64,000 bases of DNA. Origin: Hemerocallis citrina. Its lineage: Eukaryota > Streptophyta > Magnoliopsida > Asparagales > Asphodelaceae. The DNA is taken from positions 182,284,594-182,348,593 of the forward strand of contig CM030366.1 in NCBI GenBank assembly GCA_017893485.1. The letters run 5' to 3'. Below the pieces are notes generated by a model. The model was not told the origin of the DNA and searched no databases. It saw only the letters and a program-made list of their open reading frames with translations. Numbering within the stretch: position 1 is the first letter of the stretch; every line of letters starts with the position of its first letter. Below are positions 12,301 to 22,750 of the stretch, one piece after another. The translations under genes and the position numbers were made by a program.

Positions 12301-15300
12301 ATATTAGGAGGTGGGTGACTCATTTGTAGGAGCAGCGGTGGAAGGGGAAGGTTCCACAGTGGAAGGCAGATGAGCAGCGAGACAATTGAGAAGTTTTCAA
12401 CACGTCTCAAACTCATGAGATCGGCCTTGACAGTAGGTGCAATACTTTTTGTGGAAGCGAAGACTGTCACCGTAGCCAGAGAGGTTCTCGGCGGTAATGC
12501 GCTCAGCCTGCAATAGAGAAGGAGGATCGGTCACCGTTGGAGGAGAGGGGATTACATTAGAGGGGAGGTCGTCATTGGAGCAGATCTAGATTATATCTGA
12601 GTGAGAAGATGAGTTTGAAGGAGAGATGGTGATTGGAGAGGAAATAAAAAACTGGCACCATTACAGAGCAGCGCATAGCACGAGGCATCTTTTTTTTTGA
12701 AACAGGTATGGGTTTGGATGTGGGTCGGGTTGGGATGTAGATGAGGATTAAGGTTTAGATTTGGAGGTGGGAATGGTTTGGATCTGGAGCGGCGAGAGCA
12801 TTAGCAGGTCGGGAGGCGGGCGGAAGCGGTGGCGGGAGCGGGAAATCGGGAGAGAGAGGTTGACGGGAGAGGACAAGGACGGTGGGAGGAGGGGCATTGG
12901 GAAAAGGCGGCGGTAGCGCGAGGGAAGGCGGCCGTAGGTGGAGGGGGGTGAGGGTTAGGGTTTTGGGTATTGGGTTTGGAAGAAGTATTAGAGGAGGAAG
13001 AAGGTTTTTTTTTGGAGAACGAAAAGAAATGATCAGAGAAAACCTTAATTTTTTGTGGATAATGTTTGTGTATATTTTTTCGGCTCAAATACAGTATAGA
13101 GAAAGAAAATATACTTTATTATTATTGGATTGATTATAACTTAATACAATCCTATATATAGGAGAGTATAAAGAGTAAACTAAATCTCTTTCCGATGTGG
13201 GTCTGAACTATCAGTCCATTCTAACAGTATTGAAGTTAGATTAAAAAAAATTGTGCATCACCTTATAATTCAGTATTCTATAAATGTTTGTTTATATGTG
13301 CTAATTGAATGACCTTTGGGTGCATTCATTTCCATTTTTCTCGACATTAAACACACTGATAGAAGCACCAACTCTTCATTAATAAAAAGATTATTCATTG
13401 TAATTCAATCATAACAAGTATCTAGAAATATGCCAAATGACTCAAAACGCAACCAAATTTCAACATTTTAATTATTATTATTATTATATTTTTTTGGAAA
13501 TATTAAGTTGTTAAGTGAACTCTGATATGCTGATATGGAAGATTTGAGACTACTGATGAGGTACCAACTATTTCTGTATATAATTTTCTATGAAAATAAT
13601 TTAATCAGAACAGTTATTTAGAAATATGCCAAACGAATGAATGACTCAAAAAACTGTTAGAAATTTTCATTATAATCTATTTATTTTGTAGAAAAAAAAT
13701 GAAGTTGCTAATACAACACCATTATGCTGATATAGGATAATGGAAACTGCTGATATTGATAATAAAATAGCCTGAAATTGTAACTGTTACTGAGATTTCA
13801 AACCTTGCTATTGATAATTACTTACAGTTGTGGGGGAGAAGGTAATTTCATGTTTCCTATCCATTTTACCGGGATTCGTAAAAGTGTATTCGATCTCCTA
13901 AACTCCTATTTCATCTTCTCTTTTTTTTTCTTTCTTTCTTTCCAAAAAGAATATACACAGCATCATAGTTTGAGCTAATTTTTTTGAAGGTGGTTCCAAT
14001 AAATACCTCCATTTCAAACTGTGGTAAGTAAATACTATAAAACTATAAGAAACTTAAAAAAAGAAAAGGAGTATGATTATCCATGTTTCTCATTGTTTAT
14101 ATCCCCAAAGTATAAATGCTCATTTAATACAACATATACAATACTAGTTAAATAAACATGTAGAAGAATATAAAGTACAGAAAAAGTAATTAATATTAAT
14201 CCAAAGTATGTGAATTCAAATCTAAATAGTATACAGCTGACACTGCATATATTAGTATAAGTATACTTATATTTTGAAGATTGTTTCTTTTTTTTCATCC
14301 TAACTATTGTTTGTACTGATGGAAATAAAGATATATAATTGCTTTTCTAAATTAATAGGCTTCTGCTATGCCCTGTTGGGTTGTTATCATCCAAAATTTC
14401 TTCTATTTAAATGTAATTAGTTTGTAGCTTACTTGATTTCATGACAGCTCCACAAAATATTTATATGATGAGCTGATGTCTGCACTCAACTTCCTGAACA
14501 AAGAAGTCATGAGCGAGAGAAGGCCTTGCCATTAATTTTTTACTTGAGTTTTCTAGTATGATAACTATGGGGATTGCCTTAATCAATGAAATTTAGTTCC
14601 GGAAAGAAGAAAGAGTTGTACTGAACCAAAAGAAATATCTGGAGAATTTTCATTTAGCTACTTACTGATATTAGATTTATTTCTGTTCCTCTTCAACATT
14701 TTGTTTTAAAAGATCTACATCTTTTATTTATAATGTTAGTCCTCTTGATACTTCTATTCTGTTCTATCTTTGTTTGCATATATTCTTGTTTACTTTAATA
14801 TTTTTCTTGCTTCTTTGCCTCTTTTTTTTTTTTTACATACTATCATGTTCCCTGGTATTGAGAGTTAAAACATTACTTATCTAGAACATCATCATGATTT
14901 GCTTTGAAAAAAACAAAGAAAACTAAAAACAACTAACGTACTCTGTAAGGCAGGAAATACTTTATCAATTCAAACAGACAAGAAATTAGAAAGCGGAAGG
15001 TTGCAGAGATAGTACCAGAAAATTGAAATGTTTAGGTTAGCTACATTACTTTTAATCTCGTGTATATTATTTTGAAAGAAAACTAGATTGAATTTCTATA
15101 TGATGCAACTGAAGCCTGATTATGCAGTTCTCTGACAGCGATTAGTGATGTCCCGGTTCTTTTTTATCTAATGTTTTAGGAGATAGATGGAGGCAGACAG
15201 CAGTTAATAAGGGCAAAGTTGTCTCTCTATAGAAGTCTTCCAGGATTTGCGTCATATCTGATGTGTTCCTCCTATATCCCTAGTATTCCATCTTATCCAG

Positions 15301-18300
15301 TGATTTCACTACTTGATAGTTTTTTTTATTGACCAGGATAGCTTCATTGTTATGCTGATATAAATAATGAGAAATTTTCTGTGTAAATTTTGAATAAACC
15401 TTACAATAGGATATCACCTTGAAGAGAAACAAGCTTCATTATGTTTGTTCTACACTGCTACCAGATAGCCTAGCCATAACCATGGCTACTACTCGCAATT
15501 GTTTGGGAACGGATAATGTCTAAATCATGACAAGCTTTTCTGATCCCTTGATATAGTTTAATTTAGGTAATCTGTCTTTCCTTTTTTTCTATACACAGTG
15601 TCTCTCCTCATTGGACTTTACTGAGATTTGTTGTATATTTTAATCTGAAGTCAGTTCTTGATCTCCATAATCGTCCTCAATTTGGGCAATTCTTTTCTGT
15701 TCCTTGATTCACTTATTCCTCACTTTGTTCTTTCTAGACCAGACATCAAATGGAATTTCTTGATTTTTACCGCTCCTATTTTTTTGCTTCCCCTGTTCTT
15801 CCTGCTTCACATTCTGAACCAGCTAATACTAGTTTTTATTAATCTGGAGTGTGGAAGATTGTGGGTCTCATAGTCAGCAAAAACCATTGGTATCTCTTGT
15901 TATACTATGCATGGTTTCAGATAACTAATATTGTAAGTGGTTAAGCTCTTCATCTCCTTTGCTGTGTAATATATGCATACTGATCCATTGGGTTAACATA
16001 TAAGAAAAGTTTGTTCTATTCATCATATATTCTCCGAAACAGCTCACATATTCACATTAGCTTGACTGAGTGCTACCTAAGAAAAATATTCTTGACAAAT
16101 TGTTGGCATTGGTTATTTAGTTCATCTATGCTATACTTTTAGGTAATGCATATATACCATGCCCATATTACTTTGTGAAATTTGGCTTTCTGCATAGCTT
16201 TAATGTTCCATTTGAGTTTTATATACATCGGTGTAAATGTTTTGAGTTTTTAAGGCAACATTATGCTTTATTTGAAATTTACTCCTACAAAGACTTATGA
16301 TATAGATTTTGTTTTAATATAGCTTACTGGAGACTTTGACAAGATGGTGGCACTGCAGAGGTTACTGGAGCCATATGGCATCTGCGAGGTTTGTATTTGG
16401 ACTTAAAACATTCATATTTGTTATCGATGCTACTGGGATATCTTTTTAACCTGGATTTTTAGTTTGATTTGCATGTTTCTGTTTAAGTTTGAGCGGTGCT
16501 CCGGTTGCATATAGTTAGTGTTGCTCAAAATCCACCTATTAGTCCTACCCTGATCATTCTTAACTTTGTTTCATGTTTTTTTTAATGTTTCTCACAGATA
16601 TGGTATTGAAATTTTATAGTTTCTCATACATGTGATTTGTAAATTTATCCTCTGCAGCTAAAATTTTGAAAGGTCTGTATTTTAAAGCGTCTTGGAGCGA
16701 ATTGTAGTGTCCCAGTGAATCACAAAATATTAGAAACTTTTGATTATGGTGAAATAACTTTGTATGAGTTTGGTATTGGCCGATTCAAGACTCGGTCCAA
16801 GATTAAATTCAGCTAGTCAGTTAGTACAAAATTTTAATCAGTTAAGCAGTAGAGAAGTAATTTGTGATGCTTCCGACTTTCCCTATGTTGCAAGTGGGAA
16901 AAAATTGCTGGACTATGGTTGATGATACATATGAACCAGTGGTCCGTTGGACATGCTTCGAAAAATGTGCCCCCTTACAAGATCTCCCTGATTTCATCGA
17001 GGTCTTGTAAGGGGGAACGTTTTCCGAAGCACATCCAATGGTGGAAAACACGAAACATGTGAACAGGCCATGGTCCAGCAGTTTCTTATCTGTTGCAAGG
17101 AACCGATTCCAACCCAATTAGTGCACCAGTCCTGTATATCTCTTATAGCCTTTTCTCTCTTTTTCTTTCTTCTTCATAAGTGAACCCTTCTTTAATTTCC
17201 ATTGTTGAAGTTAGTGTATTTTAATGGCCGTTATTTTCATAATATTTCAAAAAAAAAATTAGCAGTGAAGAATTATTTTGGTTTTACCTCCAAATTTGCT
17301 ACTGCTTTAAGAGTTTTGAATGAACATGGACTTCGAGATGAAACATAATTTTCTATGTACCTTTGCAACAATGAAATGACTTTCTTATAGTTAATCAATG
17401 CTACCCTATGGATAGCACAAGAAATATTGCTTCTCTACCCATCTTCCAAAAGCATCAAATCTAATCAAGTGAAGATACTAAAGTATAGAAGAGTCAAATC
17501 AATATATTTTCCCTGTTTCACACAAAAGTTCAATTGGTTTATTGTAACTAAAATTTTCTAGAGTCAACTTCTTTCTGTAATGGTTTCTGTGGGAATTTTG
17601 TATCTTGGAAGTGAGAAGGGATATTTAATAAAATTGAGCACTGTGGAAAATCCTTCAAGACTTCAAAAAGTACACTTACCAAAAGCGAGAAGAGTCGTTC
17701 GTTAATGTGATAGAGTACTTTATGTCGTACTGTATGTCACTGTCATGAATCTCTCGTATTTCCAAGCGTGCAAGTGGATCAATTTGGATCAATTCTAGGA
17801 ACTCTGTACTCCGTGTCACATTAGTATATTAGAGAACTTTCGTGTGTCACTTATATCCTATAATTGACATGCTCAAGCGTATGGTGCTATGACATAGAGG
17901 AGTACACGAAACTAGAGATTCATGAATCACAACAGAAATAAGGGTTACAGTTCATACCTTGTACACCCATCAGTGCAGTAAGTGCAGCCGAGATTCATGT
18001 AGAACATTGTCGCCTTTGATGTAAACTTAACCCTAGACACAGAATTTTCAAGAATATTAAAAGATTAAGTTTACCAACATGTAATGCAAATTAAGTTAGA
18101 AATTAAACTATTAATTGGTTTGATGGATTTTCAAGATATAAAATAGTTTAACAAGCCCAATTAAAGATTCAATCATAACAGTCAATAATTATATACTTAA
18201 GCGTTCTTAGCAAGTAAAGCAGGCAATAATAATTTATATTTTTATCAAAAAATAATAATAATTTATACTCTAATAGACAAGTAGATGCACACACTCAATA

Positions 18301-20735
18301 TTTGTGGACGACTGATAGTTCGAATAATATTATAGAGATGATTGGCAGTATCACAAATAATTGAAAAGAGGAAAGAGATTACCAGGGTTCGAAGAAAGTG
18401 TCGCGATTGCACGGAAAGAGGAGATCTGTTGCTGCTGGACTTGCAGCGCTGCAAGATTGAGGCAGTGGCTGTTGTTGGTGCCGCTCGGAATCGGCTGGGT
18501 GTCGATGGTGGTTGCGAAGGAGCTTCGGGTTGTTGGTGCAGTCTCGGGTGTAGTAGCGGCAACGGCGAGGTGAAGCTGCGGCGGTACGGTGGCGGTCGAG
18601 ATGCAGCAGCAAGGTGGAAATGGTGCGTGGAGGGCCGCAAGCAGTGGGGGATTTGGGGGTTAGGGTTTGAATTTGGAGTTGATTTGGGGATTAAAATTTT
18701 TGGGTGAATTGATTTGGCAAGTTGGAGATTCAACTTTGATGGTGGAGGCTAGAGAGGTGGTCGGAGATGTGTTGGTAGGCGGCAGGGTGGTCGCTCGGGT
18801 GGTGGCGGTGGTGGTCGAATGAAGGAGGACGAGGGGAGATTGAAGAGGAAGGAAAAAGGGGTGGTGGGTTTCGGGATCGGCAGGGAAGAAGGAATGTTTG
18901 GGGGTGGCGGCTGTTTGAGGGGAAAGGAGGTGAGAGAGAGGGGTATTAGGGTTTAATTAAAGATGTGGGGATTTCGGTATAGTTTAGAGGTTATCACAAA
19001 CTCTAAAATTGTATCTCAACGTCTCATACAAAAAGATTAATGAAGAGCAGAACTCAATCACAATAATTTTTTTAATCGATAATAGCATACCTTCTCATTA
19101 TTCTCAAGACCTATATATAGGCTCAAAGCAAATCTCAATACAAATCTCCAAAATATTCTAATGCATAAAATGAAGGGTGCAAATCGTAAAATTACTACAA
19201 TTAGCTATAATTGCTACAAACAAATATGAGTGCTGAAATAAAGTACTAAGCTAACGGAACAGCCATCCTAGACGATGTCTGCGCTTATAGAAGGCCCGAA
19301 TCGTTTCAAACCGATGTCCTCATCAGTCTTCCACCTTGGAAGTTACACACATTACATAATTCGCAGAGATAAGATTTTTGCAATTACTAGCAGCTCAAAT
19401 CTTGTTTTCTCATGTTTATATGATGTTGTGATGAACTAAGAGATCTATAGATATCTGCAAAAAGTAAATGCATTGTTATAGGTAAGATTTCTTAGTGTGG
19501 GACTTCTATTGATTGGACATACACATGGGTTTTTCTTATCAAATTACAGTTTTGTATAGGAGAATGGTTAACTACCAAATGATGTGGCACTTTTCAACGA
19601 TTACTTTACATAGGAAGCATTATATAATTGATTCAAAATTGGTTGTGTTTTTGCTGATCTATGCATACTGGTAAACAGTGCTACACTGCAGATTTGTACA
19701 CCACTTTACTTTATAGATGAGTTAGATTTATATGGAACTCAACTTTTACATAAAATATAAATAAAGAGAAGATGAGAAGTTATATGAACATTAGGCCACT
19801 ATGCCATTGCTATGTTTATCGTCAATTTATACACCAATATATTATTATATATCATTTATCTTTAATGTAGTCCATATCATTATTCAGCTACTTTTCATGC
19901 AAATCGCATTTCTTTTGGAACTTGAAGTGTAAATTTCACTTAAAGATGAACCTGTTTGTGATTGAATAACATTGATTATGTATTTGCACTTTATCATTGA
20001 CTACGTGTCCACGCCAAGGTCTGTCTCTATCTTTTGATATTGACTCTATATTTGCAATCAATAATGCTACACCCACAACCTTTTGTACAGCCTTTTTCAT
20101 TACAACCCTAGGTGGCACATTACTAATGGATGTTATTGTAGAGTAGGGGTAGAGTAGGTGGTAGAAACCTCCAATAGTAATATGCCACCTAAGATTGTAA
20201 AGAAAAATGTTGTAGAAATAGTTGTGGGTGTAGCATTATTGATTTGCAATTTATCCATGCCTAAGAAGAATGAACATGGATGGACGTTAGCATGGACACA
20301 ATGCGACATGATGAGCTGACATAGGGAAAATTTTGAAAAACTACACTAGAATAGAAGTACTTCATACGGCATTGATAGTGAGATTTTCCTCACATTGAAC
20401 ACACATTCTTTCAGGAGTCGCGTCATAATGTGATGATAAAATCCCAACCCAGAGTGAATATTTTTCGACTGTTTCTCTGTAATGCGATGATAAAATGATA
20501 ATGTATCTGCCTATTTTTACTGCCTATCATTGCTCTGTATATTCTCCCCCCCCCCCCCCCCCCCCCCCCCCTTCCTTTTTCCACAAAAAAGGGAAAAAGT
20601 TCTAAATTATTTGATCAGTAAGACTTGTTTTATTCTGCTGACAACCTGCAGGTGGCTAGAACTGGTCGTGTAGCATTAGCTCGTGAGTCGGGAGTGGATT
20701 CCAAATATTTACGCGGGTATTCTCTTCCATTATAA
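6285..20735 (+). CDS. AHASS: Acetolactate synthase small (regulatory) subunit, plastid, C-terminal exons
   Basis: Regulatory subunit of acetohydroxyacid synthase, the first enzyme of branched-chain amino acid synthesis in plastids; it stimulates the catalytic subunit and confers valine/leucine/isoleucine feedback. Plant versions carry two tandem copies of the bacterial IlvH-like unit. The six exons here (6285-6371, 7959-8063, 8149-8271, 8359-8511, 16323-16388, 20652-20735) encode 205 residues, the second unit only: an ACT domain ([20 protein letters not shown]...[15 protein letters not shown]) and the C-terminal domain ([11 protein letters not shown]...[27 protein letters not shown]...[13 protein letters not shown]), ending SFPL then TAA. 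All introns are phase 0 and GT-AG. The transit peptide and first unit are not in the window. The fourth visible intron (7.8 kb) and fifth (4.3 kb) are swollen by transposons. The exons show no lesions, so the gene looks functional if its 5' part exists upstream. Confidence 0.93.
6970..7550. mobile_element. 581-bp MITE in the acetolactate synthase gene
   Basis: Left end GGGGGCGTTTGGTAGAGGGA; right end, complemented, GGGGGCATTGCGTAGGGAGA, an imperfect terminal inverted repeat. The ends also carry many subterminal copies of ATTCC(C/T)AGGAA in both orientations around a very AT-rich centre (7160-7340). No coding capacity. AAA flanks both ends, which would be a 3-bp duplication, but this is weak. 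It lies in the intron between the first and second visible exons. The superfamily (PIF/Harbinger or hAT) cannot be settled by eye. Confidence 0.72.
7959..8063 (+). CDS. AHASS: Acetolactate synthase small subunit, exon 2 of those visible
   Basis: 35 codons from [19 protein letters not shown] to RRGYNIQ, the core of the ACT domain. Acceptor TTTTAG ends at 7958; donor GTTTCT starts at 8064. Confidence 0.94.
8149..8271 (+). CDS. AHASS: Acetolactate synthase small subunit, exon 3 of those visible
   Basis: 41 codons from [19 protein letters not shown] to YKLVDVHE. Acceptor TTGCAG ends at 8148; donor GTGAAT starts at 8272. It completes the ACT fold. Confidence 0.94.
8359..8511 (+). CDS. AHASS: Acetolactate synthase small subunit, exon 4 of those visible
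   Basis: 51 codons from [19 protein letters not shown] to [10 protein letters not shown]. Acceptor TCTCTAG ends at 8358; donor GTAGGA starts at 8512. It is followed by a 7.8-kb intron that holds a Copia remnant. Confidence 0.94.
8512..9026. other. Intron sequence before the Copia remnant
   Basis: AT-rich intron sequence. The open frames running on from exon 4 here are read-through past the donor site and are not coding. Confidence 0.7.
9027..9149 (-). repeat. 3' LTR of the decayed Copia element
   Basis: Direct repeat partner of 13093-13226. On the - strand it starts TGTTAAAGT directly after a purine-rich tract. The outer end is uncertain by a few bases. Confidence 0.7.
13093..13226 (-). repeat. 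5' LTR of the decayed Copia element
   Basis: Direct repeat partner of 9027-9149. On the - strand it starts TGTTAGAATGGACTGA. It contains a palindromic CCTATATATAGG that may be the TATA region. Confidence 0.7.
13227..16322. other. Intron sequence without recognisable content
   Basis: About 3.1 kb of AT-rich intron. Pyrimidine tracts and short simple repeats occur (for example 13918-13942 and 14821-14834), but I see no coding stretch, element end or RNA gene. Confidence 0.55.
16323..16388 (+). CDS. AHASS: Acetolactate synthase small subunit, exon 5 of those visible
   Basis: 22 codons, [22 protein letters not shown]. Acceptor ATATAG ends at 16322; donor GTTTGT starts at 16389. It is short and isolated between two very long introns, so gene prediction could easily miss it. 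Confidence 0.92.
16389..16887. other. Intron sequence before the foldback
   Basis: AT-rich intron sequence; nothing recognised. Confidence 0.5.
16888..17098. repeat. 211-nt foldback (long imperfect hairpin)
   Basis: The left arm (16888-16986) and right arm (16999-17098) are reverse complements with scattered mismatches, around a 12-nt loop at 16987-16998. Both arms begin, read inward, with TTGCAA and share GCTGGAC(T/C)ATGG and CCCCCTTACAAGA; complementarity is strongest next to the loop. It lies in the last intron on the sense strand. It could be a small foldback transposon or a source of small RNAs. The open frame at 16842-17117 is a by-product. Confidence 0.75.
17099..18016. other. Intron sequence, nothing recognised
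   Basis: AT-rich sequence of the last acetolactate synthase intron. I see no coding stretch or element ends. Confidence 0.5.
18017..19325 (-). mobile_element. Solo LTR of the Gag-chromodomain Ty3 family
   Basis: On the - strand it begins TGATGAGGACAT and ends GTTTACATCA, the same ends as the 5' LTR at 59890-61097. Shared inner blocks include the promoter stretch (here CCTATATATAGGTCTTGAG, there CCTATTTAAAGGCCTTGAG) and AATCCAT/AAACCAATTAAT near the 3' end. The flanks are GCCTT (18012-18016) and GTCTT (19326-19330), a 5-bp target duplication with one mismatch. The GC-rich centre (about 18400-18960) yields long open frames on both strands (18263-18733, 18342-18707), which I treat as chance. 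It sits in the last intron of the acetolactate synthase gene, antisense to it. Confidence 0.82.
19326..20062. other. Intron sequence, nothing recognised
   Basis: AT-rich intron sequence between the solo LTR and a small MITE. Confidence 0.5.
20063..20237. mobile_element. 175-bp MITE, copy 1 of a small family
   Basis: Terminal inverted repeat AATGCTACACCCACAAC at the left and its exact complement at the right; the match extends outward through CAATCAAT. The internal phrase TAAAGAAAAATG(T)TGTAGAAAT is shared with copy 2 at 24728-24880. No coding capacity. The superfamily is not determined because no clear target duplication separates from the inverted repeat. Confidence 0.8.
20546..20571 (+). 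repeat. Run of 26 C in the last intron
   Basis: Uninterrupted C from 20546 to 20571, 80 bases before the last exon (20652). On the transcript it is a long pyrimidine run upstream of the acceptor; the other strand is poly-G. Length is likely variable and prone to sequencing error. Confidence 0.9.
20652..20735 (+). CDS. AHASS: Acetolactate synthase small subunit, last exon
   Basis: 27 codons, [20 protein letters not shown] to YSFPL, then TAA at 20733-20735. Acceptor CTGCAG ends at 20651. The ending is that of plant small subunits, within a couple of residues of the usual C-terminus. Confidence 0.94.
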   Translation: MARTGRVALARESGVDSKYLRGYSLPL

Positions 20736-21176
20736 TTATTGAGTAATTGCTTCCAACGAAATTGGACGATATTCTGCAATGATTTTGTCCCAGTCTTCAT
20801 AGACTTGAAAACAAATAGCTGCTAGTTTTTTTTTTTTTTTTTTTAAACGGATTTTAGTTGATTACAAATGAATTTTGTAGTATGAATAAATGTAGAATTC
20901 TTAACTTGCTCTTATTGAGATGTGGCCACAAATGTGAATGGGCTGAATTTAGTATAGAATAATAATAGAAGAAATACCCATATGTTTTTGGCCCTTCTTT
21001 CGCCTCTGTGACTACAAGTCATTCCAATATACAAAACTTTTTATGATGATTTTTTGACTGTGAATATTGAACATACTTTTACGGATATAGCTAGAGATGC
21101 TTTGGGGAGTGTTTGACAATCTTGCATTTGCAACTGCATTGCAACTGGGTTATAACTTCCTTGATTGGGACTCTAC
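20736..21176 (+). other. 3' flank / probable 3' UTR of the acetolactate synthase gene
   Basis: AT-rich sequence after the stop codon, with a T run at 20827-20844. The poly(A) site cannot be fixed by eye. Confidence 0.5.
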
Positions 21177-21190
21177 CTAATATGTTGCAG

Positions 21191-21872
21191 TTTTTTTTTT
21201 TTTTTTGGTTGTTGATAAAAGATGGTCGAGAACATCGTTTCATTAATGATAGATTAAGGAAACAGAGTATTACAGATACCAAATATTACATAAGAGCATC
21301 TAAAAAGTAAAGAGTAAAGACAACAACAACATAAACAACAAAAGCATCCAAACTCCGCATACAGTCAATAATCAAAAGCAGGCCTAAAACCTAAACCACC
21401 AAACTACTGACAAGCCTGTCTTGGTTCATCTCCTACCCAGTTCCTGATAGCCTCTAGAGGGACTCCTGTACCTGGGCACCAGATCTACTCTCCTCCATCA
21501 CTGTTCCTGGTCCTCTTTGCTGCTTCCTGAGCTTCTGCCCAATCATGTATAAGAAGGAAAATCTTATGCATTGAGTACTGAAATCTAAAAATTTTATTGC
21601 GAAAAATAAAATCATTTCTTTCTAGCAATAGGTTCCAAATTGTAGCGGCTATTGCTATATCCCAAGCCTTTCTATCCTCTAGTTTGATGTATCCTTCTCT
21701 AATATACGCCCATATGACAGTGGTTGAGTCAGGAACGTGAAAACACCCAAAACCCCTACATACTATCTCTCAACAAAGACGAGCTTTGGGACAATGAAAA
21801 AGAATATGATTGACGTCTTCTTCAGCAGTTAAACACAAATCGCAGCTAACATCGATCTGCATGTTGCAGTTG
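21191..21872 (-). mobile_element. 5'-truncated LINE insertion with target duplication
   Basis: A - strand LINE 3' end: a poly(A) tail (T run 21191-21207 on +) preceded by sequence encoding the cysteine/histidine finger found after plant L1-type reverse transcriptase (CDLCLTAEEDVNHILFHCP, near 21780-21845) and the following WNLLLERNDFIFRNK block. A 14-bp direct repeat CTAATATGTTGCAG flanks it at 21177-21190 and 21873-21886. At 682 bp it is a typical truncated copy. The finger frame contains at least one stop. Confidence 0.88.
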
Positions 21873-21886
21873 CTAATATGTTGCAG

Positions 21887-22750
21887 TTGCTAGTTAATTG
21901 CAAAATGCAATGTTTGGTGACAATCTCTTTCAATCTTCCGACCATATGATTTTCCAGGATGACCGAAGGATGAATGAAGTAAAATTATAAATAATGTATA
22001 GGAACAAGGAGCACGTGCCCAACACCCAATAAAAACGACAAATCTTATCTTTTAACTAATGAAAGGGTTTAAGAAACAAAAAAAATTGGATCGGTCAGCT
22101 TTGTTTCTTTGTGAAATCTCTTGAATGGTATTCAGCACACTTGTGGAAGGGGTTTGGTGTATTTTACACACGTAGGATCCATATCCCTTTTCTCATACTA
22201 CAAAATTCCCCTTTCTCTTGGTTCCATTTGCGATGACCACAGCTGTGACGTAACTGTACTTGAGATAGAAATAGAGCAAACAAAACAAAAAACGTATGAA
22301 CATTTCTGAAAGTCTTCATAAATGAAGAAAACAGACTTGCAGCCCTCCCGGGTAAATTCCCCGTATTCTTGGTAGGCACTGATTTTTTAGGCAGATTTGG
22401 TGCAAAAAAATTGGGTTCTGATATGAGAGAAAAGGAAAGGAGGAGAGAGAGACGAACGAGTATTCTTAGCATCAATGGAAAGGAATCTGGGTTCTTTGGG
22501 TTGCAATATCTATTCATAATCCACCAGCAAGTCGAAACGGCTACAAGTGATGAACTGCAAATCAGCCCAATTTTTTTACTTGAAATAACAACAAACTTTA
22601 AAGTTGCAACCCCTTACCATAGATCTGAAAATCTCCCCGTCTCCCCACTCAGCCACCACCTCTCTCCTCTATTCCATCATATCTCAAGCTCCTCCTACGA
22701 CCTACTCCTGCCGCACTCGGGCTCGCCAAGCCCCTGACTGTGACCACTTA
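21887..22750. other. Intergenic, nothing certain
   Basis: Open frames on both strands (22164-22517, 22369-22737) overlap each other and match no family I know. It may include the 5' part of the cold-shock pseudogene locus. Confidence 0.4.

Larger units (their letters stand above)
9027..13226 (-). mobile_element. Decayed Copia retrotransposon inside the acetolactate synthase intron
   Basis: Short direct repeats mark the ends: 9027-9149 and 13093-13226 share AGTATAGAGAAAGAAAATA, CCTATATATAGGA and AGTAAACTAAATCTCTTT. On the - strand they begin TGTTA, so each is a roughly 125-bp LTR. A tract AAGCTTGAGAGTGAG sits just before the 3' LTR as the likely polypurine tract. Between them, in - strand order, are a CCHC-like knuckle and the protease motif [10 protein letters not shown] (about 12.2-12.45 kb), integrase C-terminal sequence with [11 protein letters not shown] (11040-11261), reverse transcriptase with [10 protein letters not shown] (9869-10096), the DPRRYHRLV block (9622-9936) and an RNase H remnant (9501-9770). 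Stops and frameshifts are throughout, so it is dead. No target duplication was found. Confidence 0.85.

Noticed and set aside
18263..18733. 156-codon open frame on the - strand, with overlapping + strand frames of 121 and 70 codons
   Set aside because: Lies in the GC-rich part of the solo LTR; composition is low-complexity proline/serine/histidine on one strand and basic on the other, with no family resemblance.
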